64,000 nucleotides of DNA, from NCBI GenBank assembly GCA_900542165.1, contig UQMM01000004.1, forward strand, positions 43,811 through 107,810. The letters are read 5' to 3'. Below, piece by piece: positions 8,045 to 15,411 of the stretch. The notes under the pieces are model-generated. The model did no database searches, had not been told where the DNA came from, and saw only the letters and a program-made list of their open reading frames with translations. The DNA comes from an uncultured Collinsella sp. Its GTDB lineage: Bacteria > Actinomycetota > Coriobacteriia > Coriobacteriales > Coriobacteriaceae. A program made the translations under genes and the position numbers. The first letter of the stretch is position 1. Every line of letters begins with the position of its first letter.

Positions 8045-9317
8045 GAATGCCCACGTCGTCGACCCGTCCGTCGAGCTTGACGGTGTCGTTGACGTCCTGA
8101 TTGACGGCGACAAGATCGCCGAGGTCGGCGAGAACCTCGCCGCCGAGGGAGCCGAGGTCCGCGACCTTTCCGGTAAGTACCTCGTCCCTGGCCTGGTGGA
8201 CATGCACGTCCACCTGCGCGAGCCCGGCTACGAGGTCAAAGAGGACATCGAGAGCGGCACCCGCGCAGCTGCCAAGGGCGGCTTCACCGGCGTTTGTGCC
8301 ATGCCCAACACCGACCCCGTCACCGATAATGGCACCGTCGTGGAGTTCGTCAAGTCCCGCGCTGCCGAGGTCGGTCACTGCCGCGTCTATCCTTCTGGCG
8401 CCATGACCCGCGGTCTTAAGGGCGAGGCTATGTCCGAGATGGGTGATATGGTCGCCCACGGCGCCGTCGCCTTCACCGACGACGGTCGCGGCGTGCAGGG
8501 TGCAGGCATGCTCCGTCGCTGCATGGACTACGGCAAGATGTTCGGCAAGGTCTTTATGAGCCATTGCCAGGACGAGGACCTGGTCGGTCACGGCCAGATC
8601 AACGAGGGCAAGGTCTCTACCCGTCTGGCTCTGGAGGGCTGGCCGGCAGCAGGCGAGGAGCTGCAGATCGCTCGCGATATCGAGATCGCCAAGCTGACCG
8701 GTGCCAAGCTGCACATCCAGCACATCTCCACCGCCCATGGCCTGGAGATCGTTCGTGCCGGCAAGGCAGCTGGCGTGCAGGTCACCTGCGAGGCCACCCC
8801 GCACCATATGTTCCTGACCGAGAACGACCTGGACGAGACCTACAACACCTCGCTCAAGGTCAACCCGCCGCTGCGTACCGATGAAGACGCCGAGGCCATC
8901 CGTCAGGGCGTCATCGACGGCACCGTCGACGTCATCGTCACCGACCACGCTCCCCACACCCCGTGGGAGAAGGCCCGCGAGTTCGAGCTTGCGCCCTTCG
9001 GCATGATCGGCCTCGAGACCTCGCTGGCGCTCGTGCTTACCGAGCTGGTCAACACGGGCAAGATGAGCATGGGCCGCATGGTCGAGCTCATGGCCATCAA
9101 GCCGCGCGAGATCCTGGGTCTGGACCAGGTTCAGGTCAAGGCGGGCTCCGTTGCCGACCTGACCGTCTTCGACCCCGCCGCCACCTGGACGGTCGGCGAG
9201 GACGGCTACGAGTCGCGCGCCGAGAACTCCGGTTTTGCCGGCCGTACGCTCACCGGTCGTGCCACCGATGTGTTCGTCGGCGGTAAGCAGACGCTTGCCG
9301 ACGGCTGCATCTGCTAG
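8028..9317 (+). CDS. pyrC: Dihydroorotase
   Basis: Cyclises N-carbamoyl-aspartate to dihydroorotate. This 429-residue type I enzyme begins MALLLKNAHVVDPS. The zinc ligands are His60 and His62 in DMHVHLREPG. Other metal and catalytic residues lie in HIQHISTAHG, ATPHHMFLTE and VTDHAPHTPWEK. The ATG at 8028 is preceded by GGAGG inside the end of pyrB. A 92-bp gap with a GC-rich hairpin follows before pyrK, the only sizeable gap in the operon. Confidence 0.96.
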   Translation: MALLLKNAHVVDPSVELDGVVDVLIDGDKIAEVGENLAAEGAEVRDLSGKYLVPGLVDMHVHLREPGYEVKEDIESGTRAAAKGGFTGVCAMPNTDPVTDNGTVVEFVKSRAAEVGHCRVYPSGAMTRGLKGEAMSEMGDMVAHGAVAFTDDGRGVQGAGMLRRCMDYGKMFGKVFMSHCQDEDLVGHGQINEGKVSTRLALEGWPAAGEELQIARDIEIAKLTGAKLHIQHISTAHGLEIVRAGKAAGVQVTCEATPHHMFLTENDLDETYNTSLKVNPPLRTDEDAEAIRQGVIDGTVDVIVTDHAPHTPWEKAREFELAPFGMIGLETSLALVLTELVNTGKMSMGRMVELMAIKPREILGLDQVQVKAGSVADLTVFDPAATWTVGEDGYESRAENSGFAGRTLTGRATDVFVGGKQTLADGCIC

Positions 9318-9337
9318 CATAGCCTTATCGCTTTTGT

Positions 9338-9365
9338 GCGCGGCGCCCTTGCGGTGCCGCGCTTT
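9338..9365 (+). terminator. Intra-operon hairpin between pyrC and pyrK
   Basis: GCGCGGC / GCCGCGC with an 11-nt middle is followed by only TTT. It may partly terminate or mark an RNA processing point between pyrRBC and pyrKDF. Confidence 0.4.
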
Positions 9366-9409
9366 CTGTTCGCCTGAACCATGCAACCGCATGGGGGATT
9401 GGAGCGTCT

Positions 9410-10201
9410 ATGCCCACACCTTCCACTGCACGCATGCACGACTTCGAGGTCGTCTCGAACCAGGAGATCGCCGACGGCATCTTCTCGCTCGTTATCTCGG
9501 CCCCCAAGCTTGCAAGTGCGCTTAAGCCCGGTCAATTCGTGAATATCGCCGTGCCGGGCGATGCTTCCTCGCTGCTTCGCGTGCCCCTGAGCTTCTATCG
9601 TGCCGACGCCGAGGCCGGCACCGTCGAGCTGTGGTACGCCGTCGTGGGCGATGATACCCGTCGTCTGTCGCAGATGGCCCCTGGCTCCACCTCCAACCTG
9701 CTGGGCCCTGGCGGCCGCGGCTGGTTCGTGCCCGAGGGTACCAGGAAAGCACTGCTCGTCGCCGGCGGCATTGGCGTTCCGCCCGTGCTCTGCCTGGCCG
9801 ACATGCTTGCCGTGCAGGGCGTGGACGTTGACGTATGCCTGGGCTTTGGCACCGCGTCCAAGGCCGTGGGCGTCGATGAGTTCCGCGCGCTGGGAGCCAC
9901 GGTCAACGTGTGCACCGATGACGGCTCGTTGGGCACGCACGGCTTCTGCACCGATCCTGCCGCCGAGCTGCTCGGCGAGGGCGGTTACGACTACGTCGCC
10001 AGCTGTGGTCCCGCCGTCATGATGGAGAAGGTCGCCGCCGCTGCCGCCGAGGCCGGCGCGTACTGCGAGGTGTCGCTCGAGCGCATGATGAGCTGCGGCT
10101 TTGGTGCCTGCAACACCTGCAATGTCGAGACGGTCGACGGTATGAAGGGCGCCTGCATGTGCGGCCCCGTGTTCGATGCTTCCAAGGTGGTGGTCTTCTA
10201 G
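9410..10201 (+). CDS. pyrK: Dihydroorotate dehydrogenase electron-transfer subunit
   Basis: FAD- and 2Fe-2S-containing subunit that passes electrons from PyrD to NAD+. The 263-residue protein has a ferredoxin-reductase-like FAD domain (RVPLSFYRAD near residue 57), an NAD-binding start LLVAGGIGVPPVLCLAD near 120, and a C-terminal cysteine cluster CGFGACNTCNVET...CMCGP that fits the 2Fe-2S site. GGAG lies 9 bp before the ATG. Its stop overlaps the first base of the likely pyrD start. It makes the pathway NAD-linked, as expected in an anaerobe. Confidence 0.93.
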   Translation: MPTPSTARMHDFEVVSNQEIADGIFSLVISAPKLASALKPGQFVNIAVPGDASSLLRVPLSFYRADAEAGTVELWYAVVGDDTRRLSQMAPGSTSNLLGPGGRGWFVPEGTRKALLVAGGIGVPPVLCLADMLAVQGVDVDVCLGFGTASKAVGVDEFRALGATVNVCTDDGSLGTHGFCTDPAAELLGEGGYDYVASCGPAVMMEKVAAAAAEAGAYCEVSLERMMSCGFGACNTCNVETVDGMKGACMCGPVFDASKVVVF

Positions 10202-11124
10202 TGGGTACCGTGAACATGGCCGTCGATTTCGGCGGCGTCAAGATGCAGAACCCCATCAACACCGCAGCCGGTACCTTTGGCTACGGTTGGCAGTTCCAGA
10301 ACTTCTTCGATGTCTCCCAGCTGGGTGCCATCACCACCAAGGGTTGCGCTGCCGAGCCCTGGCCCGGCAATCCCGCACCCCGTATGGCCGAGATCCCCGG
10401 CGGCATGATCAATTCCGTGGGCCTGCAGAACCCTGGTGTGGCCGCTTTCGCCCGCGAGTCCGGTCCGTGGCTCGAGCAGCTCTCCAAGGACGGTTGCCAG
10501 GTCATCTGCCAGGTTGCCGGTCATTCCGTGGACGAGTTTGTCCGTGCGCTCGAGATGTATGTCGAGCTGTGCCCCTGGGCTGCCGGCTATGAGATCAACG
10601 TGAGCTGCCCCAACATTGCCGCCGGCGGTGCCGCCATGGGCTCCACACCCGAGGGCGCCTCTTCCGTCATGGCCGCCTGCCGTAAAGTGACCGACAAGCC
10701 GCTGTTTGTGAAGATGGCGCCGGTCAACGTCGCCGAGATCGCCCGCGCCCTCGAGGCCGCCGGCGCCGACGGCCTTTCGGTCATCAACTCTATCCAGGGT
10801 ATGGCCATCGACGTTCACACCCGCAAGTCGCGTGTGGCCAAGCCCAAGGGTGGTCTTTCGGGCCCGCTGTGCCATCACATCGCCGTTCGTATGGTCTGGG
10901 AGGTTGCCCAGGCCGTCGACATTCCCATCAACGGCGTCGGTGGCGTCATGACCGGTGAGGACGCGGCCGAGTTTATCCTGGCTGGCGCTACCTGCGTATC
11001 GGTCGGCATGGCCAACTTCGTCGATCCGTGCGCTTCGCTCAAGATTGCGCACGAGCTCGAGGCCTGGGCCGAGTCCCAGGGCGTGAAGGACATCAACGAG
11101 CTGGTAGGTGCTTTCGAATGCTAG
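10201..11124 (+). CDS. pyrD: Dihydroorotate dehydrogenase, class 1B
   Basis: Oxidises dihydroorotate to orotate using FMN. About 307 residues, with the catalytic-cysteine stretch YEINVSCPNI (class 1 uses Cys as base) and the phosphate-binding end NGVGGVMTGEDAAEFILAG. Adjacent pyrK makes this the 1B type. The GTG at 10201 overlaps the pyrK stop (TAGTG) and has AAGGTGG 10 bp upstream. The GTG at 10210 and ATG at 10216 are alternatives. Confidence 0.95.
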   Translation: MGTVNMAVDFGGVKMQNPINTAAGTFGYGWQFQNFFDVSQLGAITTKGCAAEPWPGNPAPRMAEIPGGMINSVGLQNPGVAAFARESGPWLEQLSKDGCQVICQVAGHSVDEFVRALEMYVELCPWAAGYEINVSCPNIAAGGAAMGSTPEGASSVMAACRKVTDKPLFVKMAPVNVAEIARALEAAGADGLSVINSIQGMAIDVHTRKSRVAKPKGGLSGPLCHHIAVRMVWEVAQAVDIPINGVGGVMTGEDAAEFILAGATCVSVGMANFVDPCASLKIAHELEAWAESQGVKDINELVGAFEC

Positions 11125-11834
11125 AGACCGATGCCCGCGACCGCATTATCGTCGCCCTCGACTGCGACCGTGAGCGTGCGCTCGAGCTCGCCCATGAGCT
11201 TTCGGGCCATGCCGCTTGGCTTAAAGTGGGCATGACGCTCTATTACGCCGAAGGCCCCGAGATCGTCAAGACCTTTAAGGACCTGGGCTTCAAGGTCTTC
11301 CTCGACCTTAAGTTCCATGACATTCCGCATCAGGTGCGCGGTGCCGCTCGCTCGGCCTCGCTTGCCGGTGCCGACCTGCTTTCGGTTCACGGCTTGGGTT
11401 CGGGTGCTATGCTCGCCGCCTGCCGTGAGGGTGCCGAGGAGGCACGCGAGGATCGAGCCAAGCTCGTCGCCATCACCGTGCTTACGAGCATGAATCAGGA
11501 TGCGCTGAGCGAGATCGGCGTCGAGTCGCCCGTTGCCGAGGAGGCCGCCCGTCTGGCAAAACTCGCCCAGGCCAACGGTATCGACGGCATCGTGTGCTCG
11601 CCGATGGAGGCTCATGACATGCGTGAGCTGCTGGGCCCCGATGCGCTGATTGTGACCCCGGGCGTGCGTCCGGTTGGCGCTGCGCTGGGCGATCAGTCCC
11701 GTGTGGCCACGCCTTCCCAGGCTATCGAGCGCGGCGCGAGCCATATCGTGGTGGGCCGCCCCATTACCGGCGCCGACGATCCGGTTGCCGCGTTTGACGC
11801 CATCGTTGCCGAGCTGGTCGAAAACGTCGCATAA
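11118..11834 (+). CDS. pyrF: Orotidine 5'-phosphate decarboxylase
   Basis: Last step to UMP. This 238-residue TIM-barrel enzyme has the active-site series FLDLKFHDIPHQV (Asp-Lys-Asp tetrad region), the substrate-phosphate loop TPGVRP and the C-terminal VVGRPIT. Its ATG overlaps the pyrD end by 7 bp and follows GGTAGGTG. It closes the operon before a terminator. carA, carB and pyrE are not in this cluster and must lie elsewhere. Confidence 0.96.
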   Translation: MLETDARDRIIVALDCDRERALELAHELSGHAAWLKVGMTLYYAEGPEIVKTFKDLGFKVFLDLKFHDIPHQVRGAARSASLAGADLLSVHGLGSGAMLAACREGAEEAREDRAKLVAITVLTSMNQDALSEIGVESPVAEEAARLAKLAQANGIDGIVCSPMEAHDMRELLGPDALIVTPGVRPVGAALGDQSRVATPSQAIERGASHIVVGRPITGADDPVAAFDAIVAELVENVA

Positions 11835-11879
11835 AAGATTCCCTTAAGTCACCACTTTTTGGTCTCAATAGCACAAATT

Positions 11880-11946
11880 AGCCCCTGTGCCTGCGAAAAC
11901 TTTCCCATCCTTTGTGTGGAATCGCAGGTCGGGGGCTCATCTTTTA
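11880..11946 (+). terminator. Terminator of the pyr operon
   Basis: Arms around AGCCCC..GCCTGCGA and TCGCAGG..GGGGGCT, with a long 24-nt loop, are followed by TCTTTT. It lies 45 bp after the pyrF stop. Confidence 0.7.
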
Positions 11947-11956
11947 GCGCGATATA

Positions 11957-11985
11957 TTGCACTTTTTACGGGTATCGTCTAACCT
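11957..11985 (+). promoter_or_regulatory. Probable promoter of mihF-gmk-rpoZ
   Basis: TTGCAC (11957-11962), a 17-bp spacer, then TAACCT (11980-11985), directly after the pyr terminator. This leaves a leader of about 80 nt before mihF. Confidence 0.5.
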
Positions 11986-12073
11986 ATGGAGCCGCGATTG
12001 GGCATTTTGTACGTTTTACGTGCTAAAATGCCAAATATTGAATCAGATATAACCCAACTATTTGGAGGTACGA

Positions 12074-12382
12074 ATGGCACTCCCTCAGCTTACCGATGAG
12101 CAGCGCAAGCAGGCTCTTGAGAAGGCTGCCGCCGCGCGTCACGCTCGCGCAGAGCTCCGTGAGCAGATCAAGAAGGGCGAGAAGTCCCTCGAGTCCGTGC
12201 TCAACTCCGATGACCCCATTGCTTCCCGCATGAAGGTTTCCACCCTCATCGAGTCTCTCCCCGGTTACGGCAAGGCCAAGGCCGCCAAGATCATGGAGGA
12301 GCTCGGTATCTCCGCTACCCGTCGCGTCCAGGGCCTTGGCGTCCGTCAGCGCGAGCAGCTTCTCGAGCAGCTGACCAAATAA
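12074..12382 (+). CDS. mihF: Actinobacterial integration host factor (mIHF)
   Basis: A 102-residue nucleoid-associated DNA-binding protein. The sequence MALPQLTDEQRKQALEKAAAAR, then a basic helix, then a helix-hairpin/H2TH-like part (ESLPGYGKAKAAKIMEELGIS) and the end RVQGLGVRQREQLLEQL match the mycobacterial mIHF family. The ATG at 12074 is chosen because TTTGGAGG precedes it; an upstream in-frame TTG covers that ribosome-binding site. The mihF-gmk-rpoZ order is standard in Actinomycetota and is one of the best taxonomic markers here. Confidence 0.92.
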   Translation: MALPQLTDEQRKQALEKAAAARHARAELREQIKKGEKSLESVLNSDDPIASRMKVSTLIESLPGYGKAKAAKIMEELGISATRRVQGLGVRQREQLLEQLTK

Positions 12383-12952
12383 GTGAGCGCTCAGGATTCA
12401 AAGCTCTTTGTGATTTCTGGACCGTCAGGCGCGGGCAAGGGCACGCTCGTCACTCGTGTGCGCGAGCGTCGCTCTAACCTGGGCCTGACGGTTTCGGCTA
12501 CCACGCGAGCCCCACGCAAAGGCGAGGTCGATGGCGTCAATTACTTTTTCCTGACGCGCGAGGAGTTCGACCGCCGCGTGGCAAACGGTGAGTTTGTTGA
12601 GTGGGCCGAGGTCCACGGTAACTGCTACGGCACGTTGGTGAGCGAGGTCCAGTCCAAGCTCGCCTCTGGTTCGTCTCTCATCTTGGAGATCGATGTCCAG
12701 GGTGCCCTACAGGTCAAGGAGCGTTTCCCCGAGGCCGTGCTGATCTTTATCAAGCCGCCCACGCTCGAGGTGCTCCGCGAGCGTCTGGTCGGTCGCGGTA
12801 CCGAGACGCCCGAAACGATTGAGCTGCGTATGGCAAACGCCGCCCATGAGCTTGCCCTTGCCGACCGCTACGACGACGTCGTGGTGAATGACGATCTCGA
12901 CCGCGCGACCGATGAACTCGTTCGCGTTCTCGATATGCATGAAAGGATCTGA
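12383..12952 (+). CDS. gmk: Guanylate kinase
   Basis: Phosphorylates GMP to GDP. The 189-residue protein has the P-loop FVISGPSGAGKGTL, the GMP-binding TTRAPRKGEVDGVNYFF, and EIDVQGALQVKERFP. It starts with GTG immediately after the mihF stop with no gap, so it is probably translationally coupled. Confidence 0.97.
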   Translation: MSAQDSKLFVISGPSGAGKGTLVTRVRERRSNLGLTVSATTRAPRKGEVDGVNYFFLTREEFDRRVANGEFVEWAEVHGNCYGTLVSEVQSKLASGSSLILEIDVQGALQVKERFPEAVLIFIKPPTLEVLRERLVGRGTETPETIELRMANAAHELALADRYDDVVVNDDLDRATDELVRVLDMHERI

Positions 12953-12957
12953 GGTCC

Positions 12958-13239
12958 GTGTCCGTTGTAAAGCCTTGCATTGACGATCTTCTGGAGAAGA
13001 CCGATCACAACCGCTTCCTGCTCGCTTCGCTTGCCTCCAAGCGTGCCTGCGACATCAATAGCATGCTGCGCGGCCAGCATAACCGCGTGCTTGCCGTTCA
13101 GGATGTCGACGACATCACCATCGCGCTCTCCGGCGCCGATACCATCTCGATGGCTATGGACGAGATCGTCGACGGCGATATCTCCTACGACGAGGCCCGT
13201 TACGAGAAGGCGCTCGGCCACAAGGTTGCTGAAGCCTAA
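12958..13239 (+). CDS. rpoZ: RNA polymerase omega subunit
   Basis: A small subunit that helps assemble beta-prime. The 93-residue protein starts at a GTG preceded by GAGG. The helix KTDHNRFLLASLASKRACDINSM corresponds to the conserved omega core that contacts beta-prime (usual form: R-x-x-L-V-x-x-A-x-x-R-A). The gap to gmk is 5 bp. In many relatives coaBC follows; here thiI follows directly. Confidence 0.93.
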   Translation: MSVVKPCIDDLLEKTDHNRFLLASLASKRACDINSMLRGQHNRVLAVQDVDDITIALSGADTISMAMDEIVDGDISYDEARYEKALGHKVAEA

Positions 13240-14484
13240 ATGGCAGCTCGCGTCTGCCTGGTCCACTATCACGAGGTTGGACTGAAGGGCAAGAACCGCG
13301 CACATTTTGAGCATATCCTCATGGATAACATTAAGGCGGCTTTGGCCGCCTTTTCCGTGAACGCCGTGTCTCGAATTTCCGGTTATATCCTCGTGACCTT
13401 TAACGAGCATCAGGCCGACGAGGCGGCGCGTGTCATCCGCACCGTCCCCGGCGTTGCCCGTGTGTCCCTGGCGTACCACACCAACCGCGACCCGCAGGAG
13501 TACTGCGCCGCCGCCGTCAAGGCGCTGCGCGAGTTTGGCCCCTTCGAGTCGTTTAAGGTGCACGCCAAGCGCTCCAATACTGACTATGAGCTCACCTCGA
13601 TTGATATCAATCGTCAGGTGGGCGAGGTGCTGTGCGAGGCCTTCCCCGATAAAAGGGTTCAAATGCACGACCCCGATGCGATGGTGCACGTACTGGTGGT
13701 CCAGGGTAGCGTTTACGTGTATGCGCGCTCCGAGCGCGGCGTGGGCGGTCTGCCGGTGGGTTCTGCCGGCAAGGTCGTGACGCTCCTGTCGTCGGGTATC
13801 GATTCCCCGGTGGCGACCTGGATGCTCGCGCGTCGCGGCGCGGTGTGCGTGCCGGTACATTTCTCCGGTCGTCCGCAGACGCCCGATACGAGCGAGTATT
13901 TGGTGCAGGACATCATCCGTGCGCTTGAGCCGGGTGTCCAGATCGGCCGCCTGTACGTGGTGCCGTTTGGCGATTGTCAGCGTGAGATTTCCGTCGCCTG
14001 TCCCAGCAACCTGCGCGTGATCATGTATCGCCGCATCATGTATTCGGTTGCCGAGCGCATTGCGCATGTCGAGGGCGCCAAGGCCATCGTGACCGGCGAG
14101 TCGCTCGGTCAGGTTGCCTCCCAGACGCTCGAAAACATCATGGCCGTCAACGAGGCCGTGAAGATTCCCGTGTTCCGTCCGCTCATCGGGTCCGATAAGC
14201 AGGAGATCATTGCGCGCGCTCAGGAGATCGGCACATTTGATATTTCCACTGAGGCGGCGCCCGACTGCTGCACGCTGTTTATGCCGCGTCGTCCCGAGAC
14301 GCACGCCAAACTCGATGCCGTGCATGAGGCGTGGGAGCTGTTCGATCACGAGGAGATGATCGAGCGCCTGCTTAAACAGACCGAGTACATCGACTTCCCC
14401 AGCAACACGTATAAGGCCCCTAAGACCTTAAAACGCAAACATTCGGAGCTTGCTCCGCGTGAGATTTACCAAGATCACGAGTAA
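13240..14484 (+). CDS. thiI: tRNA 4-thiouridine synthase ThiI, no rhodanese domain
   Basis: Makes s4U8 in tRNA by adenylating U8 and transferring sulfur; some versions also serve thiazole synthesis. Of 414 residues, the N-terminal ferredoxin-like region and THUMP domain run to about 165, and the PP-loop SSGIDSP is at about 185. There is no C-terminal rhodanese domain, so sulfur probably comes from a dedicated cysteine desulfurase, as in Bacillus-type enzymes. The ATG immediately follows the rpoZ stop. A terminator lies 10 bp downstream. Confidence 0.93.
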   Translation: MAARVCLVHYHEVGLKGKNRAHFEHILMDNIKAALAAFSVNAVSRISGYILVTFNEHQADEAARVIRTVPGVARVSLAYHTNRDPQEYCAAAVKALREFGPFESFKVHAKRSNTDYELTSIDINRQVGEVLCEAFPDKRVQMHDPDAMVHVLVVQGSVYVYARSERGVGGLPVGSAGKVVTLLSSGIDSPVATWMLARRGAVCVPVHFSGRPQTPDTSEYLVQDIIRALEPGVQIGRLYVVPFGDCQREISVACPSNLRVIMYRRIMYSVAERIAHVEGAKAIVTGESLGQVASQTLENIMAVNEAVKIPVFRPLIGSDKQEIIARAQEIGTFDISTEAAPDCCTLFMPRRPETHAKLDAVHEAWELFDHEEMIERLLKQTEYIDFPSNTYKAPKTLKRKHSELAPREIYQDHE

Positions 14485-14494
14485 TTGCCTGCAT

Positions 14495-14526
14495 AGACCG
14501 ACGATGCGCCCGTATCGTCGGTCTTT
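14495..14526 (+). terminator. Terminator of the mihF-thiI operon
   Basis: The stem AGACCGACGAT / ATCGTCGGTCT is followed by TTT. Confidence 0.8.
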
Positions 14527-14600
14527 TGCTATGTGGGCAAATGATGCCAAGATGGTCATTCGCTGACGTGTGAATGAATAAATGGACACTTTTCCGCAAG

Positions 14601-14622
14601 GTTTTGGTCGGTCTTTGGTTTG
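14601..14622 (+). promoter_or_regulatory. Two 11-bp phased TTTGGT repeats before comEA
   Basis: GTTTTGGTCGG and TCTTTGGTTTG are adjacent 11-bp units that place TTTGGTC and TTTGGTT exactly one helical turn apart, about 75 bp upstream of the comEA start. The same unit recurs before recA (43025-43090). No convincing -35/-10 pair is seen nearby. This could be a binding site for a competence regulator. Confidence 0.4.
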
Positions 14623-14697
14623 ACCGTCAAAACTGGTGTGGACGTGCGGAAGCTGCGGCGTTCGTTTCCTGACACGATGGTGTTGGGAGGTTTTGCT

Positions 14698-15411
14698 ATG
14701 GCGCAGCGTGAACAACACGAACGGGTCAAAAAGATGGACCGCTGGGCGGGCAAGTTGCTCGGGCATAAAGCGGTAGTGGTGGCGATACTCGTCGTCATCG
14801 CGATGGCGAGTGGACTTGCGATGGCGAGCTTTGGTGGCGAGTCCGGAGGCGTGTCGTTTGAGCGGGCTGGGGGCTCGGGCTCATCGGCGGAGCCGGGTTC
14901 TGGCGTTGATTCGCATGATCGTGAGTCCGATGGATCTTCGCACAAAGCTTCTGCCGAATTTGAGGTCTATGTCGATGTCGATGGAGCCGTTGTGAGGCCT
15001 GGTGTGTATCGGCTCAAAGATGGAGCACGGGTGTCCCAAGCGATCGATGCCGCCGGAGGGCTTACGGCCGAGGCGGACGTGACAGGGCTTAACCGTGCGT
15101 CCAAGATCACAGATGGCCAAAAGATCTATGTTCCGACGGTGGGGGAGCAACAAGCGGCTGCGGCGGTCGGCGGGGCCGAAAGTAGTGCTGCCACGACCCC
15201 TGGCGCGGGGTCTTCGTCGGGGCTCGTGAACATCAATACGGCAAGTGCGGCGGAGCTGCAGACGCTCTCGGGCATTGGGCCTTCTATGGCTCAGTCGATT
15301 ATCGATGAGCGGACAAAGAACGGTGTTTTTGCCTCAGTCGATGACCTGATGCGCGTATCGGGAATCGGTGAGAAGAAGCTCGCCAAAATCAAAGATTGTA
15401 TCTGCGTATGA
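14698..15411 (+). CDS. comEA: Competence DNA-binding protein ComEA
   Basis: Membrane-anchored receptor for incoming double-stranded DNA during transformation. The 237-residue protein has one transmembrane helix at about residues 25-44, a Gly/Ser-rich linker, an SLBB domain (VYVDVDGAVVRPGVYRLKDG...), and a C-terminal helix-hairpin-helix DNA-binding domain (NINTASAAELQTLSGIGPSM, then LMRVSGIGEKKLAKIK). The ATG at 14698 is preceded by GGGAGG; longer starts add nothing recognisable. It overlaps comEC by 4 bp (ATGA). Confidence 0.92.
   Translation: MAQREQHERVKKMDRWAGKLLGHKAVVVAILVVIAMASGLAMASFGGESGGVSFERAGGSGSSAEPGSGVDSHDRESDGSSHKASAEFEVYVDVDGAVVRPGVYRLKDGARVSQAIDAAGGLTAEADVTGLNRASKITDGQKIYVPTVGEQQAAAAVGGAESSAATTPGAGSSSGLVNINTASAAELQTLSGIGPSMAQSIIDERTKNGVFASVDDLMRVSGIGEKKLAKIKDCICV

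Noticed and set aside
9338..9365. Full terminator ending the pyrRBC part
   Set aside because: Only three Ts follow the stem, and the downstream genes complete the same pathway; at most partial termination.
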